From contig JAEWEN010000020.1 of NCBI GenBank assembly GCA_023389275.1, positions 1 through 41,581 on the forward strand: DNA of 41,581 bases, given 5' to 3'. Made by a program: the position numbers and the translations under genes. Under the pieces are notes generated by a model, which had not been told where the DNA came from, did not search any database, and saw nothing but the letters and a program-made list of their open reading frames with translations. The first letter of the stretch is position 1, and every line of letters starts with the position of its first letter. The DNA comes from Bacillota bacterium. Lineage in GTDB: Bacteria; Bacillota; Clostridia; Clostridiales; Caloramatoraceae. Below are positions 8,321 to 17,082 of the stretch, piece by piece.

Positions 8321-9781
8321 TTGGCTTTTCATGATTTTATAGTTTTAGATAAGAATAATCAAGAAGCTATGTACATTCAAATATATAATGAAATAAAAAA
8401 ATTTATAGAAAATGGAAGCTTAAAACCTGATGAAAAACTACCAGCAATAAGGTCATTAGCATCTAAGCTTAGCGTTAATAATGTTACTATTGTAAATGCA
8501 TATAAATTACTTGAAAAAAATGGACTTGTTTATTCAAAAGTTGGTAGTGGAACATTTGTTAAAGGTGAAAAAAGTGTAGAGGATTTAAATTTAAAGCATA
8601 TTAAAGATTCTGAGGAAAAGATTAGTATTTCTAAAGAAGGAACAGTTCATGAAAATAAATCAGAAATAAATTTTGCAACACTAACACCAGATCCTAGGTA
8701 TTTTCCGGTTAATGAGTTTAAAGAATGTATAAATGAGGTTTTAGATAGAGATGGAGGATACGCCTTTGCTTATCAAGAAGCAAAGGGATATTATCCCTTA
8801 AGACAATCTTTAAAAGATTATATACTAAATAGAAATGTTGAAGTTGATACTGAGGATATACATATAATATCAGGGGCTCAGCAAGGAATAGATATTGTAT
8901 CTAAAGCTATTATAAACTTAAATGATACTATAGTAGTTGAAAGTCCCACATATACAGGAGCACTTGCTGCATTTAGATCAAGAGGTGCAAACATAATAGA
9001 AGTTCCTATTGTAAAAGATGGAATGGACCTTAATAAACTTGAAGAGGCTTTAAAAAAGTATTCTCCAAAGCTTATATATGTTATGACAAGTTTTCAAAAT
9101 CCTACAGGAATATCATATTCAAATGAGAAGAAAGAAGGTTTATTATATTTAGCTAAAAAGTATAATACACATATATTAGAAGATGATTATCTTCCAGAGC
9201 TTAAATATGATGAGGCAAAAATATATCCTGTTAAATCAATAGATGATAGTGACAGGGTAATATATTTAAAAAGCTTTTCCAAAATATTTATGCCAGGAAT
9301 AAGACTAGGGTTTTTAGCTGTTCCAAAGTCATTAAATTCTAATATAATGTCTGCTAAACATACTAGTGATATATCTACATCTAGTATTATGCAAAGAACC
9401 TTTGATCTTTATTTTAAAAAGAAAAAATGGGAAAGCTATGTTGATAAAATGAACAAAATATATAAGAAAAAATATGAAATAACAATAAATGCTTTAAAAA
9501 ATATAGCTCCGTTTTTTAAATTTGATGATCCAAAGGGCGGAATACATTTATATATAAATTCAGATATAGACTCTTTAATGTTATCTAGTATAAGTAAAGA
9601 AAGAGGAGCATCTGTTGTTCCAGGAAGAGTATTTTACCTAGATAGTAGAAGTGATAATTCTTTTAGATTAAGTTTTGCAGCTGTTAATGATGATAAAATA
9701 GAAGAGGGAATAAAAATAATAGCAGATTCTTATAAAGATATAAAAAATTTAAATTCGGGAAATCTTTTTCCATACTTATAA
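8321..9781 (+). CDS. MocR-type transcriptional regulator (GntR winged helix fused to aminotransferase fold)
   Basis: Of the 486 residues, 1-75 form a GntR winged helix (AIRSLASKLSVNNVTIVNAYKLLE, then GSGTFVKG) and about 110-480 form a type I aminotransferase fold. The PLP lysine is Lys321 in SFSKIFMPGIRLGF, and the SFQNPTG segment contacts the cofactor in the family. MocR proteins such as PdxR and GabR use PLP as sensor and regulate vitamin B6, GABA or amino-acid genes. The target here is unknown. The start is TTG with GAGGTG upstream. It lies 27 bases after degV, probably in the same operon. Confidence 0.88.
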   Translation: MAFHDFIVLDKNNQEAMYIQIYNEIKKFIENGSLKPDEKLPAIRSLASKLSVNNVTIVNAYKLLEKNGLVYSKVGSGTFVKGEKSVEDLNLKHIKDSEEKISISKEGTVHENKSEINFATLTPDPRYFPVNEFKECINEVLDRDGGYAFAYQEAKGYYPLRQSLKDYILNRNVEVDTEDIHIISGAQQGIDIVSKAIINLNDTIVVESPTYTGALAAFRSRGANIIEVPIVKDGMDLNKLEEALKKYSPKLIYVMTSFQNPTGISYSNEKKEGLLYLAKKYNTHILEDDYLPELKYDEAKIYPVKSIDDSDRVIYLKSFSKIFMPGIRLGFLAVPKSLNSNIMSAKHTSDISTSSIMQRTFDLYFKKKKWESYVDKMNKIYKKKYEITINALKNIAPFFKFDDPKGGIHLYINSDIDSLMLSSISKERGASVVPGRVFYLDSRSDNSFRLSFAAVNDDKIEEGIKIIADSYKDIKNLNSGNLFPYL

Positions 9782-9782
9782 A

Positions 9783-9811
9783 AAAATAAGGTGCATTGCA
9801 CCTTATTTTTT
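9783..9811. terminator. Bidirectional terminator between mocR-like gene and DUF1858 gene
   Basis: An 11-bp stem (AAAATAAGGTG / CACCTTATTTT) has a five-base loop, A run on the left and T run on the right. It serves the convergent genes ending at 9781 and 9810. Confidence 0.88.
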
Positions 9812-10001
9812 ACTTTATAGCTTCGTTAAGATCGTTAACTAAAGCATCAACATCTATACCATGAGCTAAAGCTCCTTGCTCTAGATTTTCAAATCTAGCA
9901 GCCATGCATCCAAAGCATCCCATACCATATCTTGTGAAAACTTCAACTGATTCTGGGTATTTGTTTACTATATCTATTATGTTCATATCTTTTGATATCA
10001 T
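9810..10001 (-). CDS. DUF1858 domain protein (CxxC redox-type small protein)
   Basis: A 63-residue protein with the DUF1858 pattern: MNIIDIVNKYPESVEVFTRY followed by GMGCFGCMAA with Cys pair CFGC near residues 29-32. Related domains occur at the N-terminus of ScdA/RIC-type di-iron repair proteins and beside hybrid cluster proteins. A redox or metal role is inferred from the family. The start has a clear GGAGGTG site. Confidence 0.85.
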   Translation of the reverse strand: MISKDMNIIDIVNKYPESVEVFTRYGMGCFGCMAARFENLEQGALAHGIDVDALVNDLNEAIK

Positions 10002-10061
10002 TAAAATACACCTCCAATGTATGTAAAATAGTATAAATACAAAAACAATAAATATGGAAAT

Positions 10062-10091
10062 ATGATATCATATAGTATGTTCAATAATCAA
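10062..10091 (-). promoter_or_regulatory. Probable promoter of the DUF1858 gene
   Basis: On the - strand TTGATT (10086-10091) and TATCAT (10062-10067) are separated by 18 bases and point to the start at 10001. Both boxes deviate from consensus. Confidence 0.45.
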
Positions 10092-10169
10092 GTTATTATA
10101 AATTTTAAACTCGAATTTTAGATAATAAAGCAGATATTTATAAAATAATAATTTTAAAGGATGATAATA

Positions 10170-10829
10170 GTGAATGTAACATGGAGTAATATAGAGAATT
10201 TATCATCAGAGGATATTTCATATCTTCTTTTTACTGAAGGTAAAGATGCTAAAACAATATCTATTATAAGGAATATACCAAAAATAGAAGTTGAAAAACA
10301 TATAATTCACTGTAAAATAAAATATAAAATATATAAATATGGACATGACTCTAAATCAATGTTAAAAGCACTTATAAACTGTCCAAAAGATGAAAGACTT
10401 ATGATAATAAATTCTTTAGATAAAGAAAAAATCTATGAAATAGAAACCTATATTATAAAAAATATTTTTGATTCTAATAAAAAAGAGTGTGCTTTTTATA
10501 TATGGTTTTTAGGAGAAATAAAAAGTGAAAATGGAATTGATACAATAATAACCTTTTTAAAATGTAGCGACGCTCAAATTAAAAGAATGTGTTGTTCTGC
10601 TATTGGTAAAATAAAGTGTATAAAAGCAGAGGATGAACTAATAAAGATTCTTTCAGAAAAAAGACTTCAAGTTAAAGAATATGCTATAAAAGCACTTGGA
10701 AGAATAAAAAGTAAAAAATCTCTAGAGTATCTTTATAGTATTGAGAAAAATGGAGAAAAAGATTATATAAAGCTAGCAGCAACTTATGCAATAGAAAACA
10801 TTAAAAAGGGGGAGAATAGCTTTGAGTGA
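10170..10829 (+). CDS. HEAT-repeat domain protein
   Basis: This protein of about 219 residues is helical throughout. The second half shows HEAT/PBS-lyase-type repeats: IKRMCCSAIGKIKCIKAEDELIKIL, then VKEYAIKALGRIKSKKSLEYL, then a third partial unit ending in AATYAIENI. The N-terminal ~45 residues (LLFTEGKDAKTISIIRNIPK) look like a small helix-turn-helix, so a regulatory or scaffold role is possible but unproven. ATG at 10161 directly abuts the AAAGG site; the in-frame GTG at 10170 has proper spacing and is preferred. Its end overlaps the next gene by eight bases, so translation is probably coupled. Confidence 0.7.
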   Translation: MNVTWSNIENLSSEDISYLLFTEGKDAKTISIIRNIPKIEVEKHIIHCKIKYKIYKYGHDSKSMLKALINCPKDERLMIINSLDKEKIYEIETYIIKNIFDSNKKECAFYIWFLGEIKSENGIDTIITFLKCSDAQIKRMCCSAIGKIKCIKAEDELIKILSEKRLQVKEYAIKALGRIKSKKSLEYLYSIEKNGEKDYIKLAATYAIENIKKGENSFE

Positions 10830-11469
10830 AGATTATACTATACTTAAAAATGTAGAGGTTTCTTTTGAAGAGAAAAAATCAGTTTTTATATGCAACATAA
10901 AAAGAATATCAAATGAAAAGGAAGCTATGGATTTTGTTTCTGAAATAAAAGAAAAATATAAAGATGCAAGACATAATGTATTTTCTTACATAACAAATAA
11001 TAAAATATCAATGAGATATTCAGATGATGGAGAGCCACAGGGAACAGCAGGGCCTCCTATACTTGAAGTTTTAAAAAGAGAAGGATTAAATGATGTTGTT
11101 GTAGTTGTAACAAGATATTTTGGTGGAATACTTTTAGGTGCAGGAGGTCTTATACGTGCTTATACAGCATCTTGTAAGCAAGGTGTAGATGCAGCTATAA
11201 AAGTAAAAAGGCTTAAAGGAATAAAGTTTAATATTACATGTGATTATGAAATGTATGGGAAAATAAATAATTATATTCAAGGATTAAATGTAATGGTTAA
11301 AGATGTTACTTTTCTTGAAAATGTTTGTATAGATATAGTTGCTTTAGAAAAAGATATTAACAATATAAAAAACAATTTAGTAGAAATGATGAATGGAAAA
11401 AATATTATTTCTAATGAAGAAGAAGTTCAATGCTTTGTAGATGATAATGAAGTATTAATGGAGGTTTAA
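10822..11469 (+). CDS. yigZ: YigZ/IMPACT family protein
   Basis: This 215-residue protein has the UPF0029 (IMPACT) N-terminal domain, with the signature RYSDDGEPQGTAGPPILEVL near residues 68-87 and RYFGGILLGAGGLIRAY after it, and then the smaller ferredoxin-like C-terminal domain. Eukaryotic IMPACT modulates Gcn2; the bacterial role is unsettled. The start is TTG after AGGGGGAG. It overlaps the HEAT gene by eight bases and is followed by nadE one base after its stop, so the three form a translationally packed operon. Confidence 0.9.
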   Translation: MSEDYTILKNVEVSFEEKKSVFICNIKRISNEKEAMDFVSEIKEKYKDARHNVFSYITNNKISMRYSDDGEPQGTAGPPILEVLKREGLNDVVVVVTRYFGGILLGAGGLIRAYTASCKQGVDAAIKVKRLKGIKFNITCDYEMYGKINNYIQGLNVMVKDVTFLENVCIDIVALEKDINNIKNNLVEMMNGKNIISNEEEVQCFVDDNEVLMEV

Positions 11470-11470
11470 T

Positions 11471-12202
11471 ATGTATAATATGAAAGACATTGAAAAAATA
11501 GCAGATGAATTAGTTAATTGGATAAAAACCACTGTTAAAGATGCTACAGCTAAAGGAGTAGTTTTAGGTATAAGTGGAGGAATAGACTCAGCAGTAGTTG
11601 CTGCTGCTTGTAAAAAAGCTTTTCCTAATGATACTTTAGGAATTATAATGCCGTGTAATAGTAAAGATGAAGATGAAGAAGATGCTATGCTTTTAATAGA
11701 ATCACTTAATATAAAACATAAAAAAGTTGTACTTGATAATGTTTTTAAAAGCTTTATAGATGAGGTAGATCATACATATGACAAAATGGCTATAGCAAAT
11801 GTAAAACCAAGACTTAGAATGACAACTCTTTACTACTACGGAGCTATAAATGGGTATTTAGTAGCAGGAACAAGTAACAAAAGTGAAATGACTGTAGGAT
11901 ATTTTACAAAACACGGTGATAGTGGAGTAGATATGCTTCCAATAGCTTCTTTTGTTAAGGAAGATGTATATAAACTAGCCCATTATTTTGGAGTACCTGA
12001 GAAAATAATAAATAAAGCTCCTTCAGCAGGTCTTTGGGATAATCAAACAGACGAAGATGAAATGGGAATAAAGTATAAAGACCTTGATAAATATATTTTA
12101 ACAGGTGAAGCAAGAGATGAGGTAAAAGATAAAGTAGACCTTTTAAATTATAGAAGTTCTCATAAAAGAAAGTTTCCACCTATATTTAAACCAAGCTTTT
12201 AA
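11471..12202 (+). CDS. nadE: NAD+ synthetase, ammonia-dependent
   Basis: This 243-residue N-type ATP pyrophosphatase amidates nicotinic acid adenine dinucleotide to NAD+. The PP-loop GISGGIDS is at residues 33-40, and LVAGTSNKSEMTVGYFTKHG and PSAGLWDNQTDE match the substrate and ATP sites of the family. There is no N-terminal glutaminase domain, so ammonia should be the nitrogen donor. GGAGG precedes the ATG and overlaps the end of yigZ. Confidence 0.95.
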   Translation: MYNMKDIEKIADELVNWIKTTVKDATAKGVVLGISGGIDSAVVAAACKKAFPNDTLGIIMPCNSKDEDEEDAMLLIESLNIKHKKVVLDNVFKSFIDEVDHTYDKMAIANVKPRLRMTTLYYYGAINGYLVAGTSNKSEMTVGYFTKHGDSGVDMLPIASFVKEDVYKLAHYFGVPEKIINKAPSAGLWDNQTDEDEMGIKYKDLDKYILTGEARDEVKDKVDLLNYRSSHKRKFPPIFKPSF

Positions 12203-12210
12203 TTAGAATT

Positions 12211-12239
12211 TTGAAAAAAACATATAAATATGTTAAAAT
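12211..12239 (+). promoter_or_regulatory. Sigma-A-type promoter for yebC
   Basis: TTGAAA (12211-12216) and TAAAAT (12234-12239) are 17 bases apart, about 40 bases before the yebC start. Confidence 0.65.
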
Positions 12240-12277
12240 TAATAATTGATTTTACTCATATTTAAGGAGGAATTATA

Positions 12278-13009
12278 ATGGCAGGGCACTCAAAATGGGC
12301 GAATATTAAAAATAGAAAAGGTAAACAAGACGCCATAAGAGGAAAAGTATTTACTAAAATAGGTAAGGAAATAGCTGTTGCAGTAAAAGAAGGTGGAGCA
12401 AATCCAGATTCTAATACAAGACTTAGAGACGCTATAGCTAAAGGAAAAGCTAATAATATGCCTATTGATAATATTAATAGAGCTATTAAAAAAGCATCAG
12501 GAGAATTAGGTTCTGTAAACTACGAAGAAATAGTTTATGAAGGATATGGACCAGCTGGAATTGCAGTTATTGTAAGTGCTTTAACAGATAATAGAAACAG
12601 AACAGCATCAGAGGTTAGACATGCATTTGATAAGTTCGGTGGAAATCTTGGTACAACAGGATGCGTATCTTTTATGTTTGAGAAAAAAGGTCTTATAGTT
12701 ATAGAAAAATCAGATGATATTGATGAAGATGAGTTAATGATGGAATCAATAGAAATTGGAGCAGAAGATTTTTCAGTGGAAGAAGATGTATATGAAATAA
12801 CAACTGCACCAGAAGATTTTTCAGCTGTACGTGAAGGGCTTGAAGCTAAAGGATTTACTTTTGTATCAGCAGAAATGTCTATGATACCTTCAACTACAAC
12901 AAAAATTGAAGGTGACGACTTAACTAAATTCTTAAAAATGCTTGATAAATTTGATGATGATGAGGATGTTCAAAACTATTGGCATAATGCAGAATTTGAT
13001 GAAGAATAA
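12278..13009 (+). CDS. yebC: YebC/PmpR family protein (TACO1-like)
   Basis: This 243-residue protein begins with the family hallmark MAGHSKWANIKNRKG and continues with the three-domain YebC layout (GGANPDSNTRLRDAI, DNRNRTASEVRH, FGGNLGTTGCVSFMF). The family has been described as DNA-binding regulators and, for TACO1 and some bacterial members, as translation factors that help ribosomes through proline-rich stretches. The start has AAGGAGG. It is monocistronic between its own promoter and a terminator. Confidence 0.95.
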   Translation: MAGHSKWANIKNRKGKQDAIRGKVFTKIGKEIAVAVKEGGANPDSNTRLRDAIAKGKANNMPIDNINRAIKKASGELGSVNYEEIVYEGYGPAGIAVIVSALTDNRNRTASEVRHAFDKFGGNLGTTGCVSFMFEKKGLIVIEKSDDIDEDELMMESIEIGAEDFSVEEDVYEITTAPEDFSAVREGLEAKGFTFVSAEMSMIPSTTTKIEGDDLTKFLKMLDKFDDDEDVQNYWHNAEFDEE

Positions 13010-13010
13010 T

Positions 13011-13049
13011 AAAAAAGCTACATTATATTAAAATATAGTGTAGCTTTTT
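13011..13049 (+). terminator. Rho-independent terminator after yebC
   Basis: AAAAAGCTACA pairs with TGTAGCTTTTT, extended by an AT-rich inner stem (TATATT / AATATA region). Confidence 0.88.
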
Positions 13050-13139
13050 AATGTTACAAAAGAAATTTTTCATATTCTTATATCTTTGTGTATAAATGTG
13101 TATTATATGGATATAATCCCAAATAAGGGAGTGAGAATA

Positions 13140-13742
13140 ATGAAATTAAGTAAAAGTATTACTTTAGTAGGTCTTATTTTATGTGTTTTTATAGGTTTCT
13201 TTATAGGTATGTATATATCAAGTAACAAAAATGTTAATAAAAGCAAAGAAGGTATTACAATAGAAACTAATGAAATAGAAGCATCAGCTAAAAGTTCAAA
13301 ATATATAGATGAAAAAAATAAATACAAAATTAATGCTATAAGTGATAAAACAAAGATTGTTAAGAAAGATATATACGTAAAAGGGGACCCTTATGAGGTT
13401 TTAATAAACCAAGATGTAACAGATGAAGTAATAGGTATGGATAAAGATTTATTTTCTAAACATGTTGAAAAAGATGGATATACAGTTGAGGAATTTACCG
13501 ATGAGAAAGTAGTTTTCTCAAAAAAAATAGATAAATGGCCAGATAATATGTATGTATTAAAACTTTCAAATAAAAGTCTAGCTATATATAAAGTAGATAG
13601 TTCAAATGAATTAAAACAGGTAGAATCTACTGAAATTATAGAAGAACAGCTTTCAGAAAGTGAAATACAAGAATTAAATAAAGGGAAAGTATATGACTCT
13701 GTAGAAAGTATTAAAGAAGTGCTAGGAGATTATAGTTCTTAA
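13140..13742 (+). CDS. Membrane-anchored BofC-like protein
   Basis: This protein of about 200 residues begins with a Lys-rich start and one hydrophobic segment (about 6-27, ITLVGLILCVFIGFFIGMYI), then has an extracytoplasmic part. The C-terminal ~85 residues (WPDNMYVLKLSNKSLAIYK, ending VYDSVESIKEVLGDY) resemble the BofC C-terminal domain. BofC of Bacillus is a forespore-secreted inhibitor of SpoIVB signalling to sigma-K; whether this protein acts there is inference. The ATG at 13140 has GGGAGTGAG; the earlier in-frame ATG at 13086 has none. It is flanked by terminators and precedes ruvC. Confidence 0.7.
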   Translation: MKLSKSITLVGLILCVFIGFFIGMYISSNKNVNKSKEGITIETNEIEASAKSSKYIDEKNKYKINAISDKTKIVKKDIYVKGDPYEVLINQDVTDEVIGMDKDLFSKHVEKDGYTVEEFTDEKVVFSKKIDKWPDNMYVLKLSNKSLAIYKVDSSNELKQVESTEIIEEQLSESEIQELNKGKVYDSVESIKEVLGDYSS

Positions 13743-13774
13743 GTAAAAGTATGGATTCCATACTTTTACTTTTT
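13741..13774 (+). terminator. Rho-independent terminator after the BofC-like gene
   Basis: A 14-bp stem (AAGTAAAAGTATGG / CCATACTTTTACTT) with loop ATT is followed by TTTT. It begins inside the stop codon. Confidence 0.92.
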
Positions 13775-13845
13775 GTATACTTTTATAGAGTGTTTAAAAA
13801 TGTTATAATATAACGAACAAATTTTCGCTTAAGGAGATAAAAGCG

Positions 13846-14340
13846 GTGAGAATAATAGGAATAGACCCTGGTTATGCAATTGTTGGATATGGGGTTTTAG
13901 AATATGAAAATAATAAGTTTAAAGTAATAGATTATGGAGCTGTACTAACAACACCTAAAAATACTATGCCTGAAAGGCTAAAAATAGTTTATGATTCTCT
14001 TTATAGTATATTTTCAAGGTATAAGCCAGATGCCATAGCTTTTGAAGAATTATTTTTTAACCAAAATGTTAAAACAGCAATCGCAGTAGGACAAGCTAGA
14101 GGTGTATCAATTTTAGCAGCTCAAAATCTTGGAATAAGTGTTTTTGAGTATACTCCTTTACAGGTAAAGCAAGCTGTTGTAGGATATGGTAGAGCAGATA
14201 AAAAACAAGTTCAACAAATGGTTAAAACTATTTTAAGATTAAAATCTATTCCAAAACCAGATGATACAGCAGATGCACTAGCTGTTGCAATATGTCATGG
14301 ACATTCATCTCATATGTCAAATATATTTAAAATTAAGTAA
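13846..14340 (+). CDS. ruvC: Crossover junction endodeoxyribonuclease RuvC
   Basis: RuvC is the 164-residue dimeric resolvase that cuts Holliday junctions held by RuvAB. The catalytic acids are visible: Asp7 in GIDPG, Glu67 in FEELFF, and Asp140 and Asp143 in the terminal DDTADALA. The start is GTG after AAGGAG. It is the first gene of ruvC-ruvA-ruvB-queA. Confidence 0.97.
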   Translation: MRIIGIDPGYAIVGYGVLEYENNKFKVIDYGAVLTTPKNTMPERLKIVYDSLYSIFSRYKPDAIAFEELFFNQNVKTAIAVGQARGVSILAAQNLGISVFEYTPLQVKQAVVGYGRADKKQVQQMVKTILRLKSIPKPDDTADALAVAICHGHSSHMSNIFKIK

Positions 14341-14352
14341 GGAGATATAATA

Positions 14353-14949
14353 ATGATTGCTTTTGTAAAAGGTAAAGTTTTTGAACATGGTGAGGATTAT
14401 ATTATAGTAGATAATATGGGAATTGGTTATTTAATATATATGCCAAGTAGGGATATTGAAAAAATTAGAAAGTTAGATGAGGTTATAGTTTATACATATC
14501 ACTATGTTAGAGAGGATCAACAATTATTATATGGATTTTATAATAAGGAATCTCTTAATTTATTTAAAAATTTAATAACAGTTTCAGGTATAGGACCTAA
14601 AGTAGGGCTTTCAATACTTTCAAGTGTATCACCACAGGATTTTATATTAGCAGTTATTTCAGGAGATGAAAAAACTATTTCAAAGGCACAAGGAGTAGGT
14701 AAAAAGTCTGCTCAAAGAATAATATTAGAGCTTCGTGATAAATTTAAGAAGTTAAATATTGAAACACCACTTCCTTTATTAAATATTGGAGCAGAAGAGG
14801 AAAACACAAAAACTCAAGATGTTATAGAAGGACTTATGGCACTTGGTTATACAAAAGCAGAATCTTGTAAGGTTCTGGAAAACATAGATAAAAGTATATC
14901 TATTGAAGATATGATAAAAGAATGTTTAAAACTACTTATGAAAGGATAG
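14353..14949 (+). CDS. ruvA: Holliday junction DNA helicase subunit RuvA
   Basis: This 198-residue protein binds four-way junctions as a tetramer and loads RuvB. An OB-fold domain (about 1-62) is followed by the two helix-hairpin-helix motifs (TVSGIGPKVGLSIL and KAQGVGKKSAQRIILEL), a linker, and the C-terminal RuvB-contact domain (VIEGLMALGYTKAE). It starts 12 bases after ruvC with a GGAG site. Confidence 0.97.
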   Translation: MIAFVKGKVFEHGEDYIIVDNMGIGYLIYMPSRDIEKIRKLDEVIVYTYHYVREDQQLLYGFYNKESLNLFKNLITVSGIGPKVGLSILSSVSPQDFILAVISGDEKTISKAQGVGKKSAQRIILELRDKFKKLNIETPLPLLNIGAEEENTKTQDVIEGLMALGYTKAESCKVLENIDKSISIEDMIKECLKLLMKG

Positions 14950-14958
14950 GTGTTATAT

Positions 14959-16017
14959 ATGGTAGATGAAGAAGCTATTGTTTCAAGCTTTACACTTGAT
15001 AATATTGAAACAGATGATGACAGAATAGTAACATCTTCTTTTAAAGCTGAGGATTTAGATATAGAAAAAAGTTTAAGACCAAAAACTTTTGACGAATATG
15101 TAGGACAAGATAAAGCACGTGAGAAGTTATCTATATTTATTGAAGCTGCTAAAAATAGAGGAGAAGCATTAGATCATGTATTATTATATGGACCACCAGG
15201 GCTTGGGAAAACAACTTTAGCAGGAATAATAGCTAATGAAATGGCATCATCTATAAGGGTAACATCAGGTCCTGCTATAGAAAAAGCAGGGGATTTAGCT
15301 GCTATACTTACTAATCTTTCAGAAGGCGATGTTTTATTTATAGATGAAATACACAGACTAAATAGAAGTGTTGAGGAAATATTATATCCTGCAATGGAGG
15401 ATTATTCATTAGATATTATAATTGGAAAAGGTCCTAGTGCTAGAAGTATTAGAATAGATCTTCCTAAGTTTACATTAATAGGAGCAACTACAAAAGCTGG
15501 AATGTTAACTTCTCCTTTAAGAGATAGATTTGGGGTTATGTGTAGGTTAGAGCTTTACAATGAAAAAGATCTTTCAAATATTGTTAAAAGAGGTGCTTCT
15601 ATATTAAATATTGGTATAGATGAAATAGCTTCAAATGAAATAGCTAGAAGATCTAGAGGAACACCTAGAATAGCAAATAGACTTTTAAAAAGAGTTAGAG
15701 ATTATGCTGAAGTTAGAGGAAATGGATATATAGATTACAAAGCATCAAGTGAAGCCTTAGATCTTTTAGAAGTAGATAGATTAGGTCTTGATAATATAGA
15801 TAGAAAAATGTTAATTGCAATGATAAATAAATTTAATGGAGGACCTGTTGGTCTTGATACTTTAGCCTACTCAATAGGAGAGGAAAATGAAACTATAGAA
15901 GATGTATATGAGCCTTATCTTTTACAGTTAGGTTTTATTAATAGAACTCCAAGAGGAAGAGTAGTTACAAAAATAGCTTATGATCACTTAGGAATACCTT
16001 TTAAAGGGGAAAATTAA
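14959..16017 (+). CDS. ruvB: Holliday junction branch migration ATPase RuvB
   Basis: This 352-residue AAA+ motor drives branch migration. The Walker A motif GPPGLGKTT is at residues 78-86, Walker B is LFIDEIHRL, sensor 1 is IGATTKAGML, and the arginine-finger region is LRDRFG; the C-terminal winged helix (GFINRTPRGR) binds DNA. The frame is open from a GTG at 14950, but AAAGGATAGGTG serves the ATG at 14959. The site overlaps the end of ruvA. Confidence 0.97.
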   Translation: MVDEEAIVSSFTLDNIETDDDRIVTSSFKAEDLDIEKSLRPKTFDEYVGQDKAREKLSIFIEAAKNRGEALDHVLLYGPPGLGKTTLAGIIANEMASSIRVTSGPAIEKAGDLAAILTNLSEGDVLFIDEIHRLNRSVEEILYPAMEDYSLDIIIGKGPSARSIRIDLPKFTLIGATTKAGMLTSPLRDRFGVMCRLELYNEKDLSNIVKRGASILNIGIDEIASNEIARRSRGTPRIANRLLKRVRDYAEVRGNGYIDYKASSEALDLLEVDRLGLDNIDRKMLIAMINKFNGGPVGLDTLAYSIGEENETIEDVYEPYLLQLGFINRTPRGRVVTKIAYDHLGIPFKGEN

Positions 16018-16030
16018 GGAGGATAAAAAT

Positions 16031-17059
16031 TTGAAAGTTAGTGACTTTTATTTTGATTTACCAGAGAATCTAATAGCACAGGAGCCATTAGAAAAAAGAG
16101 ATAATTCAAGGCTTTTAGTTTTAGATAAAAAAACAGGAGAAATTGAACATAAACATTTTAGAGATATTTTAGATTATTTAGAAGAAGGTGACTGTTTAGT
16201 ATTAAATAATAGTAGGGTTATACCAGCTAGATTATTTGGTATTAAAAAAGAAACAGGAGCTAAAATAGAGTTTGTACTTTTAAAAAGAATAGATAAAAAT
16301 AAGTGGGAAACTTTAGTTAAGCCAGGTAAAAAAGCAAAGCCAGGAACAGAGTTTGTATTTGGTAACGGAGAGCTTGAATGCAGCGTTCTTGAAACAACAG
16401 AAATAGGCGGAAGAATAATAGAGTTTAAATATGATGGAATATTTGAAGAAATACTTGATAAATTAGGACAAATGCCTCTTCCTCCATATATAACAAAGCA
16501 GCTTGAGGATAAAGAAAGATATCAAACAGTTTATTCAAAAATAAACGGTTCAGCAGCTGCACCTACAGCAGGATTACACTTTACAAAAGAGCTTTTAGAT
16601 GAGATAAAATCAAAAGGTATAAATATAGCATATGTAACACTACATGTAGGTCTTGGTACATTTAGACCTGTAAAAGTAGATGATATAAATGACCATATAA
16701 TGCATTCAGAATTTTATTCTATAGATGCTGAAAATGCAAACCTTATTAATGAAGCTAAGAAAAAAGGAAAAAAAGTTATAACTGTTGGAACAACTTCAAC
16801 AAGAACACTTGAAACAGTTGGAGATGAAAATGGATTTGTAAAGGAATGTTCAGGATGGACAGATATATTTATATATCCAGGATATGAGTTTAAAGTAGTA
16901 GATAACCTTATAACAAACTTTCACTTACCAGAATCTACACTAATAATGCTTGTAAGCACTTTAGCAGGTAAAGAAAATACTATGAATGCTTATAGTGAAG
17001 CTGTTAAGGAAGAGTATAGATTTTTTAGTTTTGGAGATGCTATGTATATAAAAGGCTAG
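16031..17059 (+). CDS. queA: S-adenosylmethionine:tRNA ribosyltransferase-isomerase
   Basis: This 342-residue enzyme moves the ribosyl group of SAM onto preQ1 at tRNA position 34 to give epoxyqueuosine. Family segments are visible: FDLPENLIAQEPLEKRDNSR, NNSRVIPARLFG, AAPTAGLHFT, and HVGLGTFRPV. The start is TTG after GGAGG. It sits 13 bases after ruvB; tgt, the preceding pathway step, lies beyond trpP, so the usual queA-tgt neighbourhood is interrupted by trpP on the other strand. Confidence 0.96.
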   Translation: MKVSDFYFDLPENLIAQEPLEKRDNSRLLVLDKKTGEIEHKHFRDILDYLEEGDCLVLNNSRVIPARLFGIKKETGAKIEFVLLKRIDKNKWETLVKPGKKAKPGTEFVFGNGELECSVLETTEIGGRIIEFKYDGIFEEILDKLGQMPLPPYITKQLEDKERYQTVYSKINGSAAAPTAGLHFTKELLDEIKSKGINIAYVTLHVGLGTFRPVKVDDINDHIMHSEFYSIDAENANLINEAKKKGKKVITVGTTSTRTLETVGDENGFVKECSGWTDIFIYPGYEFKVVDNLITNFHLPESTLIMLVSTLAGKENTMNAYSEAVKEEYRFFSFGDAMYIKG

Positions 17060-17080
17060 AGTTAACTCTAGCCTTTTATA
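17051..17080. terminator. Bidirectional terminator between queA and trpP
   Basis: A 26-base perfect palindrome (AAAGGCTAGAGTT and its complement) spans the queA stop codon and is flanked by A and T stretches. It lies between convergent genes. Confidence 0.85.
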
Positions 17081-17082
17081 TT

